Assembly (NCBI RefSeq): GCF_000230995.2
Contig: NC_019973.1
Coordinates: 434,001 to 498,000, forward strand
DNA length: 64,000 nt
Source of the DNA: Mesorhizobium australicum WSM2073
GTDB lineage: Bacteria > Pseudomonadota > Alphaproteobacteria > Rhizobiales > Rhizobiaceae
Reading direction: 5' to 3'
Shown: in pieces, positions 29,232 to 38,378 of the stretch
Layout: every line of letters starts with the position of its first letter
Position numbering within the stretch: position 1 is the first letter of the stretch
Notes under the pieces: model-generated
Database searches by the model: none
Seen by the model: only the letters and a program-made list of their open reading frames with translations
What the model was told of the DNA's origin: nothing
Position numbers and translations under genes: made by a program

Positions 29232-30779
29232 TCATTCCATGACAGCGCTGTGGTCGATCTTGGCCGGCGTTCCCGGTTTGCGCAGCAGGAGCACCAGCGG
29301 GATGGCGGCCAGCGACAGGAGCATCATCAGCTTGAAGTCGTTCATGTAGCTGATAACGGTCGCCTGCAGCGTCACCACGCCGTCGAGCGCGGCGCGACCG
29401 GCGGCGGTGTAGGGGTTCATCGCCTGGAAGATCGCCGGATCGTTGAACGCCTGGTTGAAGGGCGTCACATAGGTGGCGATGCTGGCGTGGTTGATCTGCA
29501 CATTCTGCATCAGGAGCGCGGTGACCACCGATATGCCGACGCTGGAGCCGATGTTGCGCGACAGATTGTAGAGGCCGGTGCCTTCCGCGCGCCGCTCCGG
29601 CGCCAGCGTGGCGAAGGTTATGGTGGTCAGCGGCACGAACAGGAAGCCGAGCCCCGCCCCCTGGATGAACCCGGTGGAGATGATGGTCCATTGCGAAACG
29701 TCGGGCGTCCAGCCGGTCATATCGTACATCGCCCAGGCGGTGATCAGCAGGCCGATGAGCAGCAGCCAGCGCGTGTCGACCTTGCCGATCAGCCGGCCGA
29801 CCAGGAACATGCAGGCCATCGTGCCAAGCCCGCGCGGCCCCATGATGATGCCGGCCGTCACCACGGGGTAGCCCATCAGCGTCTGCAGATAGGGCGTCAT
29901 CAGCGCCAGCGAGGCCAAGTAGGTGATGCCGATGATGAAGATGAAGATCATGCCGACGGCGAAATTCCGGTCCAGGAACAGCCTCGGATTGACGAAGGTG
30001 TTGCGGCCGGTGAAGGTGTGGACGAGGAAGATGTAGAAGGCCGATGCGCAGATCACCGCCTCGACGATGATCTCGGATGACGAGAACCAGTTGAGCTGCT
30101 CGCCGCGATCGAGAAACATCTGCAAGGCGGCGATGGTGATGCTGAGCATGCCGAAACCCAGCCAATCCAGCCTCGCCTTGAAGTCCAGCTTGGTTTCCAG
30201 GACGTACAGCGACACGCCGGCGAAGGCCAAGGCGCCGATCGGCACGTTGATGTAGAACACCCAGCGCCAGCTGACATTTTCGGTCAGCCAGCCGCCGATG
30301 ACAGGGCCCAGCACCGGCCCGACCATCACCGAAATGCCGAACAGCGCCATCGCGGAGCCGCGCTCTTCCACACTGTAGATATCGAGCAGGATACTCTGCG
30401 AGAGCGGCACCAGAGCCGCGCCGAACAGGCCCTGCAGCAGGCGGAAGCCGACGATTTGCGGCAGCGATTGCGCGAAGCCGCACAGCACCGAGGCGACGAC
30501 GAAGCCGGTGATCGAGGTCAGGAGGATGCGCTTGCGGCCGAAGCGGTTGGCGAGGTAGCCCGAAGGCGGCGTCATCACCGCCGCCGCCACGATGTAGGAG
30601 GTCAGAACCCAGTTGATCTGGTCGGCGCTGGCCGAGACGCTGCCCTGGATGTAAGGCAGCGCGACATTGGCGATGGTGGTGTCCAGCGCCTGCATGATGA
30701 CGGCCAGGATCACGCAGGCAGTGATGGCGCCGCGATTGGCGACCACCGGCGTGGCAGCTGTCGCGGACGCGCTGGTCAT
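29232..30779 (-). CDS. emrB: EmrB/QacA-type MFS drug efflux pump (DHA2, 14 helices), system 1
   Basis: A 515-residue major-facilitator protein: ACVILAVIMQALDTTIANVA and QINWVLTSYIVAAAVMTPPSG are the DHA2 motif D1 and helix 2, LANRFGRKRILL is motif A, and VMVGPVLGPVIGGWLTENVSWRWVFYINVP is motif C. It exports hydrophobic drugs with protons through the HlyD partner. Its ATG at 30779 overlaps the emrA stop by four bases (ATGA), so the two are translated together. It is the last gene of marR-emrA-emrB. Confidence 0.94.
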   Translation of the reverse strand: MTSASATAATPVVANRGAITACVILAVIMQALDTTIANVALPYIQGSVSASADQINWVLTSYIVAAAVMTPPSGYLANRFGRKRILLTSITGFVVASVLCGFAQSLPQIVGFRLLQGLFGAALVPLSQSILLDIYSVEERGSAMALFGISVMVGPVLGPVIGGWLTENVSWRWVFYINVPIGALAFAGVSLYVLETKLDFKARLDWLGFGMLSITIAALQMFLDRGEQLNWFSSSEIIVEAVICASAFYIFLVHTFTGRNTFVNPRLFLDRNFAVGMIFIFIIGITYLASLALMTPYLQTLMGYPVVTAGIIMGPRGLGTMACMFLVGRLIGKVDTRWLLLIGLLITAWAMYDMTGWTPDVSQWTIISTGFIQGAGLGFLFVPLTTITFATLAPERRAEGTGLYNLSRNIGSSVGISVVTALLMQNVQINHASIATYVTPFNQAFNDPAIFQAMNPYTAAGRAALDGVVTLQATVISYMNDFKLMMLLSLAAIPLVLLLRKPGTPAKIDHSAVME

Positions 30780-32068
30780 GACTTTTGTCCGAACAGGCCG
30801 ATGAGATTGGTGACGAAGTCCGGTAGGCCGCGTGCATGGCCCGTCTCGACGTCGACCACCGCGCTCATGCCGCCGCGCAACGGCGGCTTGCCCCCGATAC
30901 CATCGATCGTCACGCGCATCGGGATGCGCTGCACGACCTTGACCCAGTTGCCGGTGGTGTTCTGCGCCGGCAGCAGCGAGAAGCTTGACGAGGAGGCGGG
31001 GCTGATCGAGGCAACGGTGCCGTGCCACACGGCGCCCGGATAGGTGTCGACGCTGATCGTCGCCGTCTGCCCCGGCCTGACATAGGTCAGCTCGGTTTCC
31101 TTCGGCTCGGCCGCGATCCACAGGTCGGTCGACGAGACCAGGCTGAACGCCGGCTGCGAAGCCGGCAGGTACTTGCCGACCTGCAGTGCGTCGACATTGG
31201 TGACGATGCCGTCGAACGGCGCCTTGACCACGGAATCGCCGAGGTTGCGCTGCGCATCGTCGACGCCCGACTTGGCCTGCAGGTAGAAGGGGTTCTTCTC
31301 CACCGGCTGGTTGGCGTCGCCGCCGAGCTGGGCCAGCGTGGCCTGCGCCTGCGCCTTGGCGACGGACACTTTCTGGCGCGCGGCGACGAGGTCGTGCTGG
31401 GCGCTGTCGAAAGACGCCTTCGAGGCGGTGGAGGTCTTGAGCAGATCCTGCTGCCGCTGGAAGGCGGCCTCATAATAGGGGATGTCGGCTTGCGCCTGCT
31501 CGATCTGCGAGAGCGACTGCTGGTAGCTCGCCTCCAGGGTTAGCACCTGGTTGCGCACGGTGCCGAGCTGGGCCTGGGCGGCGGCGAGAGCGGTCTCGAA
31601 GGAGGCCGGACGCAGGCGAAACAGCACGTCGCCCTTCTTCACGGCCTGGTTCTCATGCACGTCGATCTCCTGCACCGTGCCGGAGACGTCGGTGGAGACG
31701 CCGAGCGACTGGGCCTGGATATAGGCATTGTCGGTCGTCATCAGCTGGCCGCCGGTGACATAGTAATAGCCACCGACGACGAGCGCGACCGGAAGCAGGG
31801 CAAAAAGGACCGGCCGTGTCAGGCTGCGCTTCGGTTTGGCCGGAACAGGAGGGGCGACGGCGGCGGGGGTCTGCCGTGGCTGCGGCTCCTTGGCCGGAGC
31901 CTCGAGTGCCGCAGGCTCCAGGGCAACCGGCGCTTCCAGCTCGTCATTGTCGATGACGACGTTGGCTCGCCGCTGCTCCCGCTCATTGTCGAGCCGGATG
32001 ATCTGGTCTGTCCGACCCGCTGGCGTCTCGTCTCCGGCGGGCTTTTTGGGGTATGTTGATTCAGCCAT
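30776..32068 (-). CDS. emrA: HlyD/EmrA-type membrane fusion protein, system 1
   Basis: A 430-residue periplasmic adaptor: a proline-rich cytoplasmic N-terminus of about 95 residues, one helix (RPVLFALLPVALVVGGYYYV), lipoyl halves (VQEIDVHENQAVKKGDVLFRL and DSVVKAPFDGIVTNVDAL), a helical hairpin, and the C-terminal barrel. It links EmrB to an outer-membrane TolC-type channel, which is not in this window. The start overlaps the marR stop by 8 bases, and CGGGAGAAA lies in front of it. The N-terminal extension is longer than in E. coli EmrA. Confidence 0.94.
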   Translation of the reverse strand: MAESTYPKKPAGDETPAGRTDQIIRLDNEREQRRANVVIDNDELEAPVALEPAALEAPAKEPQPRQTPAAVAPPVPAKPKRSLTRPVLFALLPVALVVGGYYYVTGGQLMTTDNAYIQAQSLGVSTDVSGTVQEIDVHENQAVKKGDVLFRLRPASFETALAAAQAQLGTVRNQVLTLEASYQQSLSQIEQAQADIPYYEAAFQRQQDLLKTSTASKASFDSAQHDLVAARQKVSVAKAQAQATLAQLGGDANQPVEKNPFYLQAKSGVDDAQRNLGDSVVKAPFDGIVTNVDALQVGKYLPASQPAFSLVSSTDLWIAAEPKETELTYVRPGQTATISVDTYPGAVWHGTVASISPASSSSFSLLPAQNTTGNWVKVVQRIPMRVTIDGIGGKPPLRGGMSAVVDVETGHARGLPDFVTNLIGLFGQKS

Positions 32069-32525
32069 GTATTTTCTCCCGGTCGACGGCCGGCTGGGTG
32101 CAAGCCGCGAGCAGATTGGATTTGATCAAGCTTAGGGTTTGCAGCAGACGCTGCTGTGTTTCAGGCGAAAGGCCGGCGAAGGCCTCGTCTCGACTTTTCT
32201 GGCCGTTGCCGCGCATGATCTCGAGCAGCGGACGGGCCTGCGGCTTCAGGTAAAGCAGCCACGCCCTCCGGTCGGCGGGATCGGGCCGGCGCTCAATGAG
32301 GCCGCGCGCCTCCATCTTGTCGAGCAGCCGGGCGAGCGTGATCGGCACGATCTCGATAAGGTCGGCGAGCTTGTTCTGGTGGATGCCTTCATGCAGCGAA
32401 AGGTACGCCAGCACCTGCCACTGGGCGCGGGTCAGCCCCGAAGCGCGCGACCGCTGCTCGAACCGCTTGCGAAGCAGGCGCGCAACGTCGTGCAGCACGA
32501 AGCTGATATTGGGGGAAGATGGCAT
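32061..32525 (-). CDS. MarR-family regulator of efflux system 1
   Basis: A 154-residue winged-helix repressor with LTRAQWQVLAYLSLHEGIHQ, recognition helix region LADLIEIVPITLARLLDKME and the wing RRPDPADRRAWLLYL. It is the first gene of marR-emrA-emrB and overlaps emrA, so it probably represses its own operon and releases it when a drug-like ligand binds. Candidate operator halves lie 38-64 bases upstream. Confidence 0.93.
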   Translation of the reverse strand: MPSSPNISFVLHDVARLLRKRFEQRSRASGLTRAQWQVLAYLSLHEGIHQNKLADLIEIVPITLARLLDKMEARGLIERRPDPADRRAWLLYLKPQARPLLEIMRGNGQKSRDEAFAGLSPETQQRLLQTLSLIKSNLLAACTQPAVDREKIHG

Positions 32526-32562
32526 GGCGGGAGATCGGGGTCGACAGGCAACTTTTCGTGAG

Positions 32563-32589
32563 CATGCTTATTATCATCATGCACATAAT
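32563..32589 (-). promoter_or_regulatory. Candidate MarR operator ahead of marR-emrAB
   Basis: catgcttattat (32563-32574) and catgcacataat (32578-32589) are related direct repeats 15 bases apart, and the segment also carries imperfect inverted symmetry around gcatg...catgc. It is an AT-rich island in the 177-base gap upstream of the marR start. Confidence 0.45.
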
Positions 32590-32702
32590 CCTGCTGGACG
32601 CCCCGCGCAAGACCGATTAAGCGTCGGGCAGGAAAAAACGCATGGGCCACGGCACCGCGAAGGCCGCCTGGCGATGTGGATTTGCCGGCAAGGATTTTGG
32701 CG

Positions 32703-33017
32703 ATGAATTGGATTGGGATCGCGGCCGTCACGGCTCTCGTTGGGTGCCCCGGCGCTGCGGCTGCCAAGGATGCGGTCAGTTGTGGCGGCGCCGCCATGCT
32801 GGGCGGCGCACAGCTCAATTGCAGCCACGTCGAATCCAAGGCGCCGCCGCAGTTCTGCACGTTTAGCTGGGATCTACACACGATGGCGGGCGATCAAAAA
32901 GTCGTCGAAGGCAGCTTCATGCTGCCGCCCGGAGCGTCGAACGTGCAGGTGTATCAGGGCAGTGGGTTCGACAGCGCGCTGTCCAATCCGATCGTGATCT
33001 GCCGCGGCGACAAATGA
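32703..33017 (+). CDS. Small secreted or lipoprotein-like hypothetical protein
   Basis: A 104-residue protein beginning MNWIGIAAVTALVGCPGAAA. The N-terminus is hydrophobic; LVGC could be a lipobox with the cysteine at position 15, or cleavage may occur after AAAA. Four more cysteines in the mature part (SCGG, NCSH, FCTF, ICRG) suggest two disulphides in the periplasm. AAGGA precedes the ATG at 32703. It lies between the divergent marR and the acetyltransferase gene. No family is recognised. Confidence 0.6.
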   Translation: MNWIGIAAVTALVGCPGAAAAKDAVSCGGAAMLGGAQLNCSHVESKAPPQFCTFSWDLHTMAGDQKVVEGSFMLPPGASNVQVYQGSGFDSALSNPIVICRGDK

Positions 33018-33139
33018 GCATGGCGAGCAAGGAAGGCTCGCTCGTCAGCCGATTGGTGCTATAGGGCGGATCACGTTATTTTGACCAGGCGCGCGGATTG
33101 CGGATCGGCGTGGCTATCAATTCCTGGACGGACTTCGAC

Positions 33140-33778
33140 ATGGACGGACCCAACCCCGGCATCAAGCACCCGATCCCGATGCACACACGCGTCGGCTTCC
33201 TGAAGCCTCTGGTGACAGTGCCGAATATCGAGATCGGCGACTTCACCTATTATGACGACCCCGACGGGCCGGACAAGTTCGCCGAAAAATGCGTGCTGCA
33301 TCACTATCCCTTCATCGGCGACAAGCTCATCATCGGCAAGTTCTGCGCCATAGCCGAAGGCGCGCGCTTCATCATGAATGGCGCCAACCACGCGATGTCC
33401 GGCTTTTCAACCTATCCGTTCAACATCTTCGGTCATGGCTGGGAAAACGGTTTTGACCCAGCCACGTGGTCGAAGGAAGTGCGCGGCGACACAATGGTCG
33501 GCAGCGATGTCTGGATCGGCATGGAGGCTGTGATCCTGCCCGGCGTGGAAATCGGGCATCGCGCCATCGTCGCCGCCAAATCGGTGGTGACGCACGATGT
33601 GCCGCCCTATGCGATCGTCGCCGGCAACGCCGCGAAAGTGGTCAAGATGCGTTTCGACGACAGGACGGTCCGGCGGCTGCTGGCGGTGGCATGGTGGGAT
33701 TGGCCGGTGGACAAGATCGGCCGCAACCTCGACGCCATCAGGGGCGCCGATATTTCTCTTCTGGAGGCAGCAGCTTGA
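33140..33778 (+). CDS. Vat/CatB-type xenobiotic acetyltransferase (left-handed beta-helix)
   Basis: A 212-residue hexapeptide-repeat acetyltransferase. [20 protein letters not shown] matches the start of streptogramin A acetyltransferases, and [37 protein letters not shown] (with the catalytic histidine) and [23 protein letters not shown] are typical of the Vat/CatB group. Such chromosomal enzymes can acetylate streptogramins or chloramphenicol in some bacteria, but activity cannot be told from sequence. Its stop overlaps the TTG start of engB. Confidence 0.88.
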   Translation: MDGPNPGIKHPIPMHTRVGFLKPLVTVPNIEIGDFTYYDDPDGPDKFAEKCVLHHYPFIGDKLIIGKFCAIAEGARFIMNGANHAMSGFSTYPFNIFGHGWENGFDPATWSKEVRGDTMVGSDVWIGMEAVILPGVEIGHRAIVAAKSVVTHDVPPYAIVAGNAAKVVKMRFDDRTVRRLLAVAWWDWPVDKIGRNLDAIRGADISLLEAAA

Positions 33779-34434
33779 ACGTTCCCAACAGCACCGCGAT
33801 CGGCACCGACCTGTTCACGCGCGGGTGGATCTTCATCCGCGGCGTGCCGGCCATGAAGTTCCTGCCGCCGGAAGGGCCGCCCGAGATCGCCTTCGCCGGC
33901 CGCTCCAATGTCGGCAAGTCGTCGCTGATCAATGCGCTGGTCAACCAGAAGGGCCTGGCGCGCACCTCCAATACGCCAGGGCGCACGCAGGAGCTCAACT
34001 ATTTCGTGCCGGATGGATTTTCGGGCGAGGGCACCGACCTGCCGCCAATGGCGCTGGTCGACATGCCGGGCTACGGCTATGCCACCGCGCCCAAGGAGAA
34101 GGTGGACGAGTGGACCAAGCTGGTCTTCGATTATCTCAAGGGTCGGGTCACGCTGAAGCGGGTCTATGTGCTGATCGATGCCCGCCACGGCATCAAGGCC
34201 AAGGACGACGAAGTGCTGTCGCTGCTCGACAAGGCGGCGGTGTCCTACCAGATCGTGCTGACCAAGACCGACAAGATCAAGGCCGCCGGCGTGCCGCGGC
34301 TGATCGAGGAGACGCTGGCCAAGATCAAGAAGCGTCCTGCAGCGTTCCCGTTCGTGCTGGCGACGTCATCGGAAAAAGGCGAAGGCTTGGAGGAATTGCA
34401 GGCCGCGATCGTGCTTGCGGCCAATGGCGGGTAA
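33775..34434 (+). CDS. engB: Ribosome-biogenesis GTP-binding protein EngB/YsxC
   Basis: A 219-residue essential GTPase: G1 [15 protein letters not shown]2 region [15 protein letters not shown]3 [12 protein letters not shown]4 TKTDKIK. It helps assemble the large ribosomal subunit. The conserved N-terminus ([19 protein letters not shown]) begins at a TTG at 33775 with GGAGG 7 bases upstream, overlapping the acetyltransferase stop as TTGA. This makes translation of an essential gene depend on read-through from an accessory gene. In many rhizobia it follows yidC and precedes argB closely. Confidence 0.96.
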   Translation: MNVPNSTAIGTDLFTRGWIFIRGVPAMKFLPPEGPPEIAFAGRSNVGKSSLINALVNQKGLARTSNTPGRTQELNYFVPDGFSGEGTDLPPMALVDMPGYGYATAPKEKVDEWTKLVFDYLKGRVTLKRVYVLIDARHGIKAKDDEVLSLLDKAAVSYQIVLTKTDKIKAAGVPRLIEETLAKIKKRPAAFPFVLATSSEKGEGLEELQAAIVLAANGG

Positions 34435-34529
34435 AAAGCTGGGATAGGTCGGCCATCAGAACGGGCAGCTCTATCTCCCTGTTTTCTCGCATTCGGACGG
34501 AAACCTGCACGCAATTTTCTGGATTGCTT

Positions 34530-35264
34530 CTAAGATTTCGCCTCGATTGCAATCATCTCGTGGCTTTCTTCCTCTGCCAGCCTTTCGGTGCCGTAGGCCT
34601 TCAGGAACATGTTGACGCCCGACCTGACGATGTGGTCGATCTCGTCCTGGGTCGGGGCCTTGGTGCGATAGGCGAAGATGCACTGCCGGAAAAGACCGGC
34701 CAGGCACAGTTCGGTGAACTGATAGGCGGCGAGGTCGACATCGTCGATCTCCAGCAGGCCGCGCTCGATGGCGGCGTTGAGGAACGTCACCACCTTGTCA
34801 TGGCCGCGCTTGGGTCCGCGTTCGTAAAAGCGCGCGCCCATATCGGGTATTCTGTCGGAGGCGCCGATCACCGTGCGTTGCGCCTGGATGACCCTGGCCG
34901 AGGTGATCTTCATCGACAGAACCTTGCCGAACTTCACCAGCGTCTGGCGCAAGTCGTCGGCGCGGTCGAGCATGTCGTACATGTTCTTGAAGATGGTGCC
35001 GCGCTCTTCCTCGATCAGCGCTTCGAACAGCTCTTCCTTGTTGGCAAAGTAGACGTAGATGGTGCCCTTCGAGACCCCGGCCTCGCGGGTGATGTCGTTC
35101 ATCGAGGCGGCCTCGAAGCCCTTTTCGATGAAGACACGACGGGCGCCATCGATGATCTGGCTGCGCTTGACCGGGTCCTGTCCAGCGGCCGGGCGGCCGC
35201 GGCGCAGACCGTCCAGCAGGTCTTCGCACGGATCGGTTTCGCTGTTGCGTACAATCTCAACCAT
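34530..35264 (-). CDS. TetR-family repressor of efflux system 2
   Basis: A 244-residue regulator with an N-terminal HTH (RSQIIDGARRVFIEKGFEAA, then ITREAGVSKGTIYVYFANKE) and an AcrR/TetR-like ligand domain. It is divergent from the emrAB-like pair across 127 bases that contain two copies of TCGAACCnAwCGGTTC, so it probably represses both directions. The first 30 residues are a hydrophilic extension before the HTH. Confidence 0.94.
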   Translation of the reverse strand: MVEIVRNSETDPCEDLLDGLRRGRPAAGQDPVKRSQIIDGARRVFIEKGFEAASMNDITREAGVSKGTIYVYFANKEELFEALIEEERGTIFKNMYDMLDRADDLRQTLVKFGKVLSMKITSARVIQAQRTVIGASDRIPDMGARFYERGPKRGHDKVVTFLNAAIERGLLEIDDVDLAAYQFTELCLAGLFRQCIFAYRTKAPTQDEIDHIVRSGVNMFLKAYGTERLAEEESHEMIAIEAKS

Positions 35265-35286
35265 AAAAGTCGGACCTCGAAATAAT

Positions 35287-35304
35287 TCGAACCAATCGGT
35301 TCGA
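35287..35304. promoter_or_regulatory. TetR operator, site 1
   Basis: TCGAACCAATCGGTTCGA has 7-bp inverted arms (TCGAACC/GGTTCGA) with a 4-base centre. It stands 22 bases upstream of the TetR start and shares its core with the second site. Confidence 0.8.
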
Positions 35305-35350
35305 TTGCCCCTTGATATGGTCCTCTTTACGCGCTATGTCAACGGCCTGA

Positions 35351-35366
35351 TCGAACCGAACGGTTC
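35351..35366. promoter_or_regulatory. TetR operator, site 2
   Basis: TCGAACCGAACGGTTC repeats the site 1 core (TCGAACCRAWCGGTTC) exactly 64 bases away, with inverted arms GAACCG/CGGTTC. It lies 26 bases before the HlyD start. Two sites, one near each gene, fit joint control of the regulator and the pump. Confidence 0.8.
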
Positions 35367-35391
35367 AGTATTATAACTTTAGAGAGATGTC

Positions 35392-36579
35392 ATGTCCTCG
35401 ACCGCGTCAACATCAGCCGAAGTCCGCCCTTTCCCCAACGCCAAGGTCGCGCCGGCGACGGAAGCTCCGGAAATTCCCCTCCAGCCGGTCGTCGCACCGC
35501 CGCCGGCGGAAGCTCCGGCCAAGAAAAAGCGCTCGGTGCGCTCCTTCCTGCTGCCGATCATCGGCCTTGCCCTTCTGAGCGGCGGCGCCTGGTATGGCTA
35601 TGACTACTGGACCACGGGCCGCTTCATGATCTCCACCGACGACGCCTATGTCCAGGCCGACATGGCGTTCGTCTCGCCAAAAATTTCGGGCTATGTCGAC
35701 CAGGTCCTCGTCAGCGAGAACCAGCAGGTCAAGGCCGGCGATCCATTGCTGACGATCGACGCCGGCGACTACAAGATCGCCGTCGCCCAGGCCGAGGCGC
35801 AGATCGCCACGCTGGCCAAGACGCTCGACCGCATCGACGCGCAGACCAAGGCCGCGCAAGCCTCGCTTCAGCAGGCGCAGGCGCAGAAGGTCGCCGATCG
35901 GGCCGCCGCCGACAATGCCGGCCGGGCCCAGCAGCGCGCCGCGCAACTGGTCAAGACCCATGTCGGCACGCAGGCACAGCTGGACGACGCCCAGACCGCG
36001 CTCGACCAGGCCAATGCCGCGCTCGTCGGCGCCGACGCACAGATCGCCGCCGCGCAGGCCAATATCGGTGTGCTCGAGGCACAGCGCGCGGAATCCGCCA
36101 GCACGCTGGCATCCCTGCAGCTCGGCCGCGACAAGGCCGCGCGCGACCTCTCCTTCACGGTGCTCAAGGCGCCTTATGACGGCGTCGTCGGCAACCGCTC
36201 CGTCGAACAGGGCGATCTGGTCAGCCCCGGCCAAAAGCTCGCCGTGGTCGTGCCTATGGACAAGCTTTACATCGTCGCCAACTTCAAGGAGACGCAGCTT
36301 GCCAGGCTCGTGCCCGGCGAAAAGGTCAACATCTCGGTCGACGCCATCGACGGCCAGCCCATCCAGGGAACCGTCTCCTCGCTGGCGCCGGCCTCGGGCG
36401 CGGTGTTCTCGCTGTTGCCGCCTGAAAACGCCACCGGCAACTTCACCAAGGTGGTGCAACGCGTTCCGGTCCGCATCGACGTACCGGCCGATGCGCTGAA
36501 GACCGGCAAGCTGCGCGCGGGCCTGAGCGTCGTCGTCGCCGTCGACAGCCGTACCGCGCCTGCCGCCACCAGTAACTGA
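35392..36579 (+). CDS. HlyD/EmrA-type membrane fusion protein, system 2
   Basis: A 395-residue adaptor with a Pro/Ala-rich N-terminus, one helix (SFLLPIIGLALLSGGAWYGY), lipoyl parts (KISGYVDQVLVSENQQVKAG and FTVLKAPYDGVVGNRSVEQG) and long alanine/glutamine-rich coiled coils between. AGAGAG precedes the ATG at 35392. It pairs with the MFS gene starting 85 bases after it and stands opposite the TetR gene. Confidence 0.94.
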   Translation: MSSTASTSAEVRPFPNAKVAPATEAPEIPLQPVVAPPPAEAPAKKKRSVRSFLLPIIGLALLSGGAWYGYDYWTTGRFMISTDDAYVQADMAFVSPKISGYVDQVLVSENQQVKAGDPLLTIDAGDYKIAVAQAEAQIATLAKTLDRIDAQTKAAQASLQQAQAQKVADRAAADNAGRAQQRAAQLVKTHVGTQAQLDDAQTALDQANAALVGADAQIAAAQANIGVLEAQRAESASTLASLQLGRDKAARDLSFTVLKAPYDGVVGNRSVEQGDLVSPGQKLAVVVPMDKLYIVANFKETQLARLVPGEKVNISVDAIDGQPIQGTVSSLAPASGAVFSLLPPENATGNFTKVVQRVPVRIDVPADALKTGKLRAGLSVVVAVDSRTAPAATSN

Positions 36580-36664
36580 TCGCTTTTCGGAGGGCGGCTT
36601 GGTGGCTGATTGAAGCACCGAGCCGCCCGGCCTGCCTCAACGGGGCCCCAAGGAGGGCCAGGAA

Positions 36665-38260
36665 ATGGCAACCGCAACCATCACCGCAGGATCGCCGCCG
36701 GCAATGCCGGCTGCCCCCGACACGATTTCGACGCGCCGCGTCATCGCTTTCCTGGCGATGGTGTTCGGCATGTTCATGGCGATCCTCGACATCCAGATCG
36801 TTTCGGCCTCGCTGGCCGAGATCCAGGCCGGCCTCAGCGCCAGCTCCGACGAGATCCCGTGGGTGCAGACAGCCTACCTGATCGCCGAGGTGGTCATGAT
36901 CCCGCTGTCGGGCTTCCTCAGCCGCATGCTGTCGACACGCGTGCTGTTCACCGTCGCGGCGGCGGGCTTCACCGCGGCGAGCGCCCTTGCCGCGACCGCC
37001 ACCAACATCGACCAGATGATCGTCTACCGCGCCGTGCAGGGCTTCATCGGCGGCGGCATGATCCCGAGCGTTTTCGCCGCGGCCTTCACCATCTTCCCGC
37101 CCTCGCGCCGTGCCATCGTCTCGCCGATGATCGGCCTGGTGGCGACACTGGCGCCGACCATCGGCCCGACCGTCGGCGGCTATATCAGCCACGCTTTTTC
37201 CTGGCACTGGCTGTTCCTGGTCAATGTCGTGCCGGGCATCCTCGTGGCGACCGCTGCCTGGTCGCTGATCGATTTCGACAAGCCCAATCTCAAGCTGTTC
37301 TCGAAGTTCGACTGGTGGGGCCTGGCCGGCATGGCGGCCTTCCTCGGCTGTATGGAATACGTGCTTGAAGAAGGCCCGAACAATGACTGGCTGCAGGACC
37401 AGGGCGTCTTCATCTGCGCCATCGTCATGACCATCGGCGCGGTGATCTTCTTCTGGCGTGTCTTCACCGCCGAGGAGCCGATCGTCGACCTCAAGGCGTT
37501 CAGCAACATCAACTTCGCCTTCGGCTCGCTGTTTTCCTTCGTCATCGGCATCGGTCTCTATGGCCTGACCTATCTCTATCCGGTCTTCCTCGGACGCATC
37601 CGCGGCTACGATTCGATGATGATCGGCGAAGCGCTGTTCGTCAGCGGCCTGGCCATGTTCCTCACCGCGCCCATCTCCGGCATCCTGTCGAGCAAGATGG
37701 ACCTGCGGCTGATGATGATGATCGGGCTGTTCGGCTTCGCCACCGGTACCTGGTGGATGACGCACCTGACCGCCGACTGGGATTTCTACGAGCTGCTCAT
37801 CCCGCAGATCCTGCGCGGCTGTTCGATGATGCTGTGCATGGTGCCGATCAACAACATCGCGCTCGGCACTTTGCCGCCGGACCGGTTGAAGAATGCGTCG
37901 GGACTGTTCAACCTGACCCGCAACCTCGGCGGCGCCGTCGGCCTCGCCCTCATCAACACCGTGCTGATCGACCGTAATGCCTTCCACTATGCCCGGCTCT
38001 CCGAGCATGTGCAGTGGGGCAGTGCCGCCGCGCAGGCCAAGCTGCAGAACATGACGCTCAATTTCGAGCAGACCACCGGCCTCGACGCCACCAGTGCCGC
38101 GATCTCCAAGCTGTCGGGCATGGTCCAGCAGCAGGCGGCGCTGCTGTCCTTCATGGATGTGTTCTATCTGCTGACCGTGCTGTTCGGGACGCTGGGGTTC
38201 TTCACCATGCTGATCAGGAAGCCGGCCGCGCCCGGTGGCGGCGGAGGCGGCGGGCACTGA
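36665..38260 (+). CDS. EmrB-type MFS drug efflux pump (DHA2), system 2
   Basis: A 531-residue pump with about 14 helices. IAFLAMVFGMFMAILDIQIV is motif D1, IPWVQTAYLIAEVVMIPLSG helix 2, and TLAPTIGPTVGGYISHAFSW motif C. The end is a run of glycines (PGGGGGGGH). AAGGAGG precedes the ATG. It is the partner of the HlyD protein just upstream. Motif A is weak (FLSRMLSTRVLF), unlike system 1, suggesting a different subfamily and substrate range. Confidence 0.94.
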   Translation: MATATITAGSPPAMPAAPDTISTRRVIAFLAMVFGMFMAILDIQIVSASLAEIQAGLSASSDEIPWVQTAYLIAEVVMIPLSGFLSRMLSTRVLFTVAAAGFTAASALAATATNIDQMIVYRAVQGFIGGGMIPSVFAAAFTIFPPSRRAIVSPMIGLVATLAPTIGPTVGGYISHAFSWHWLFLVNVVPGILVATAAWSLIDFDKPNLKLFSKFDWWGLAGMAAFLGCMEYVLEEGPNNDWLQDQGVFICAIVMTIGAVIFFWRVFTAEEPIVDLKAFSNINFAFGSLFSFVIGIGLYGLTYLYPVFLGRIRGYDSMMIGEALFVSGLAMFLTAPISGILSSKMDLRLMMMIGLFGFATGTWWMTHLTADWDFYELLIPQILRGCSMMLCMVPINNIALGTLPPDRLKNASGLFNLTRNLGGAVGLALINTVLIDRNAFHYARLSEHVQWGSAAAQAKLQNMTLNFEQTTGLDATSAAISKLSGMVQQQAALLSFMDVFYLLTVLFGTLGFFTMLIRKPAAPGGGGGGGH

Positions 38261-38330
38261 AGCAAGGAATCGTGGCAGCGGTTTTCGGGAAGCTCCTCCA
38301 GTCCACGCCCGAAAGCTCCGACCCACGCAA

Positions 38331-38363
38331 AAAACTCCGGGCCGCAAAGCCCGGAGTTTTTTT
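38331..38363. terminator. Two-way terminator between efflux system 2 and msrB
   Basis: actccgggc (38334-38342) pairs with gcccggagt (38349-38357). A run of A precedes the stem and ttttttt follows it, so it can stop transcription from both the pump gene and the convergent msrB gene. Confidence 0.92.
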
Positions 38364-38378
38364 ATTGCCTTTGGGTCC

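Noticed and set aside
33140..33778. A recently acquired antibiotic resistance gene
   Set aside because: The Vat-like gene has the codon pattern of its surroundings and is tightly built into engB; a chromosomal acetyltransferase of unknown substrate is the safer call.
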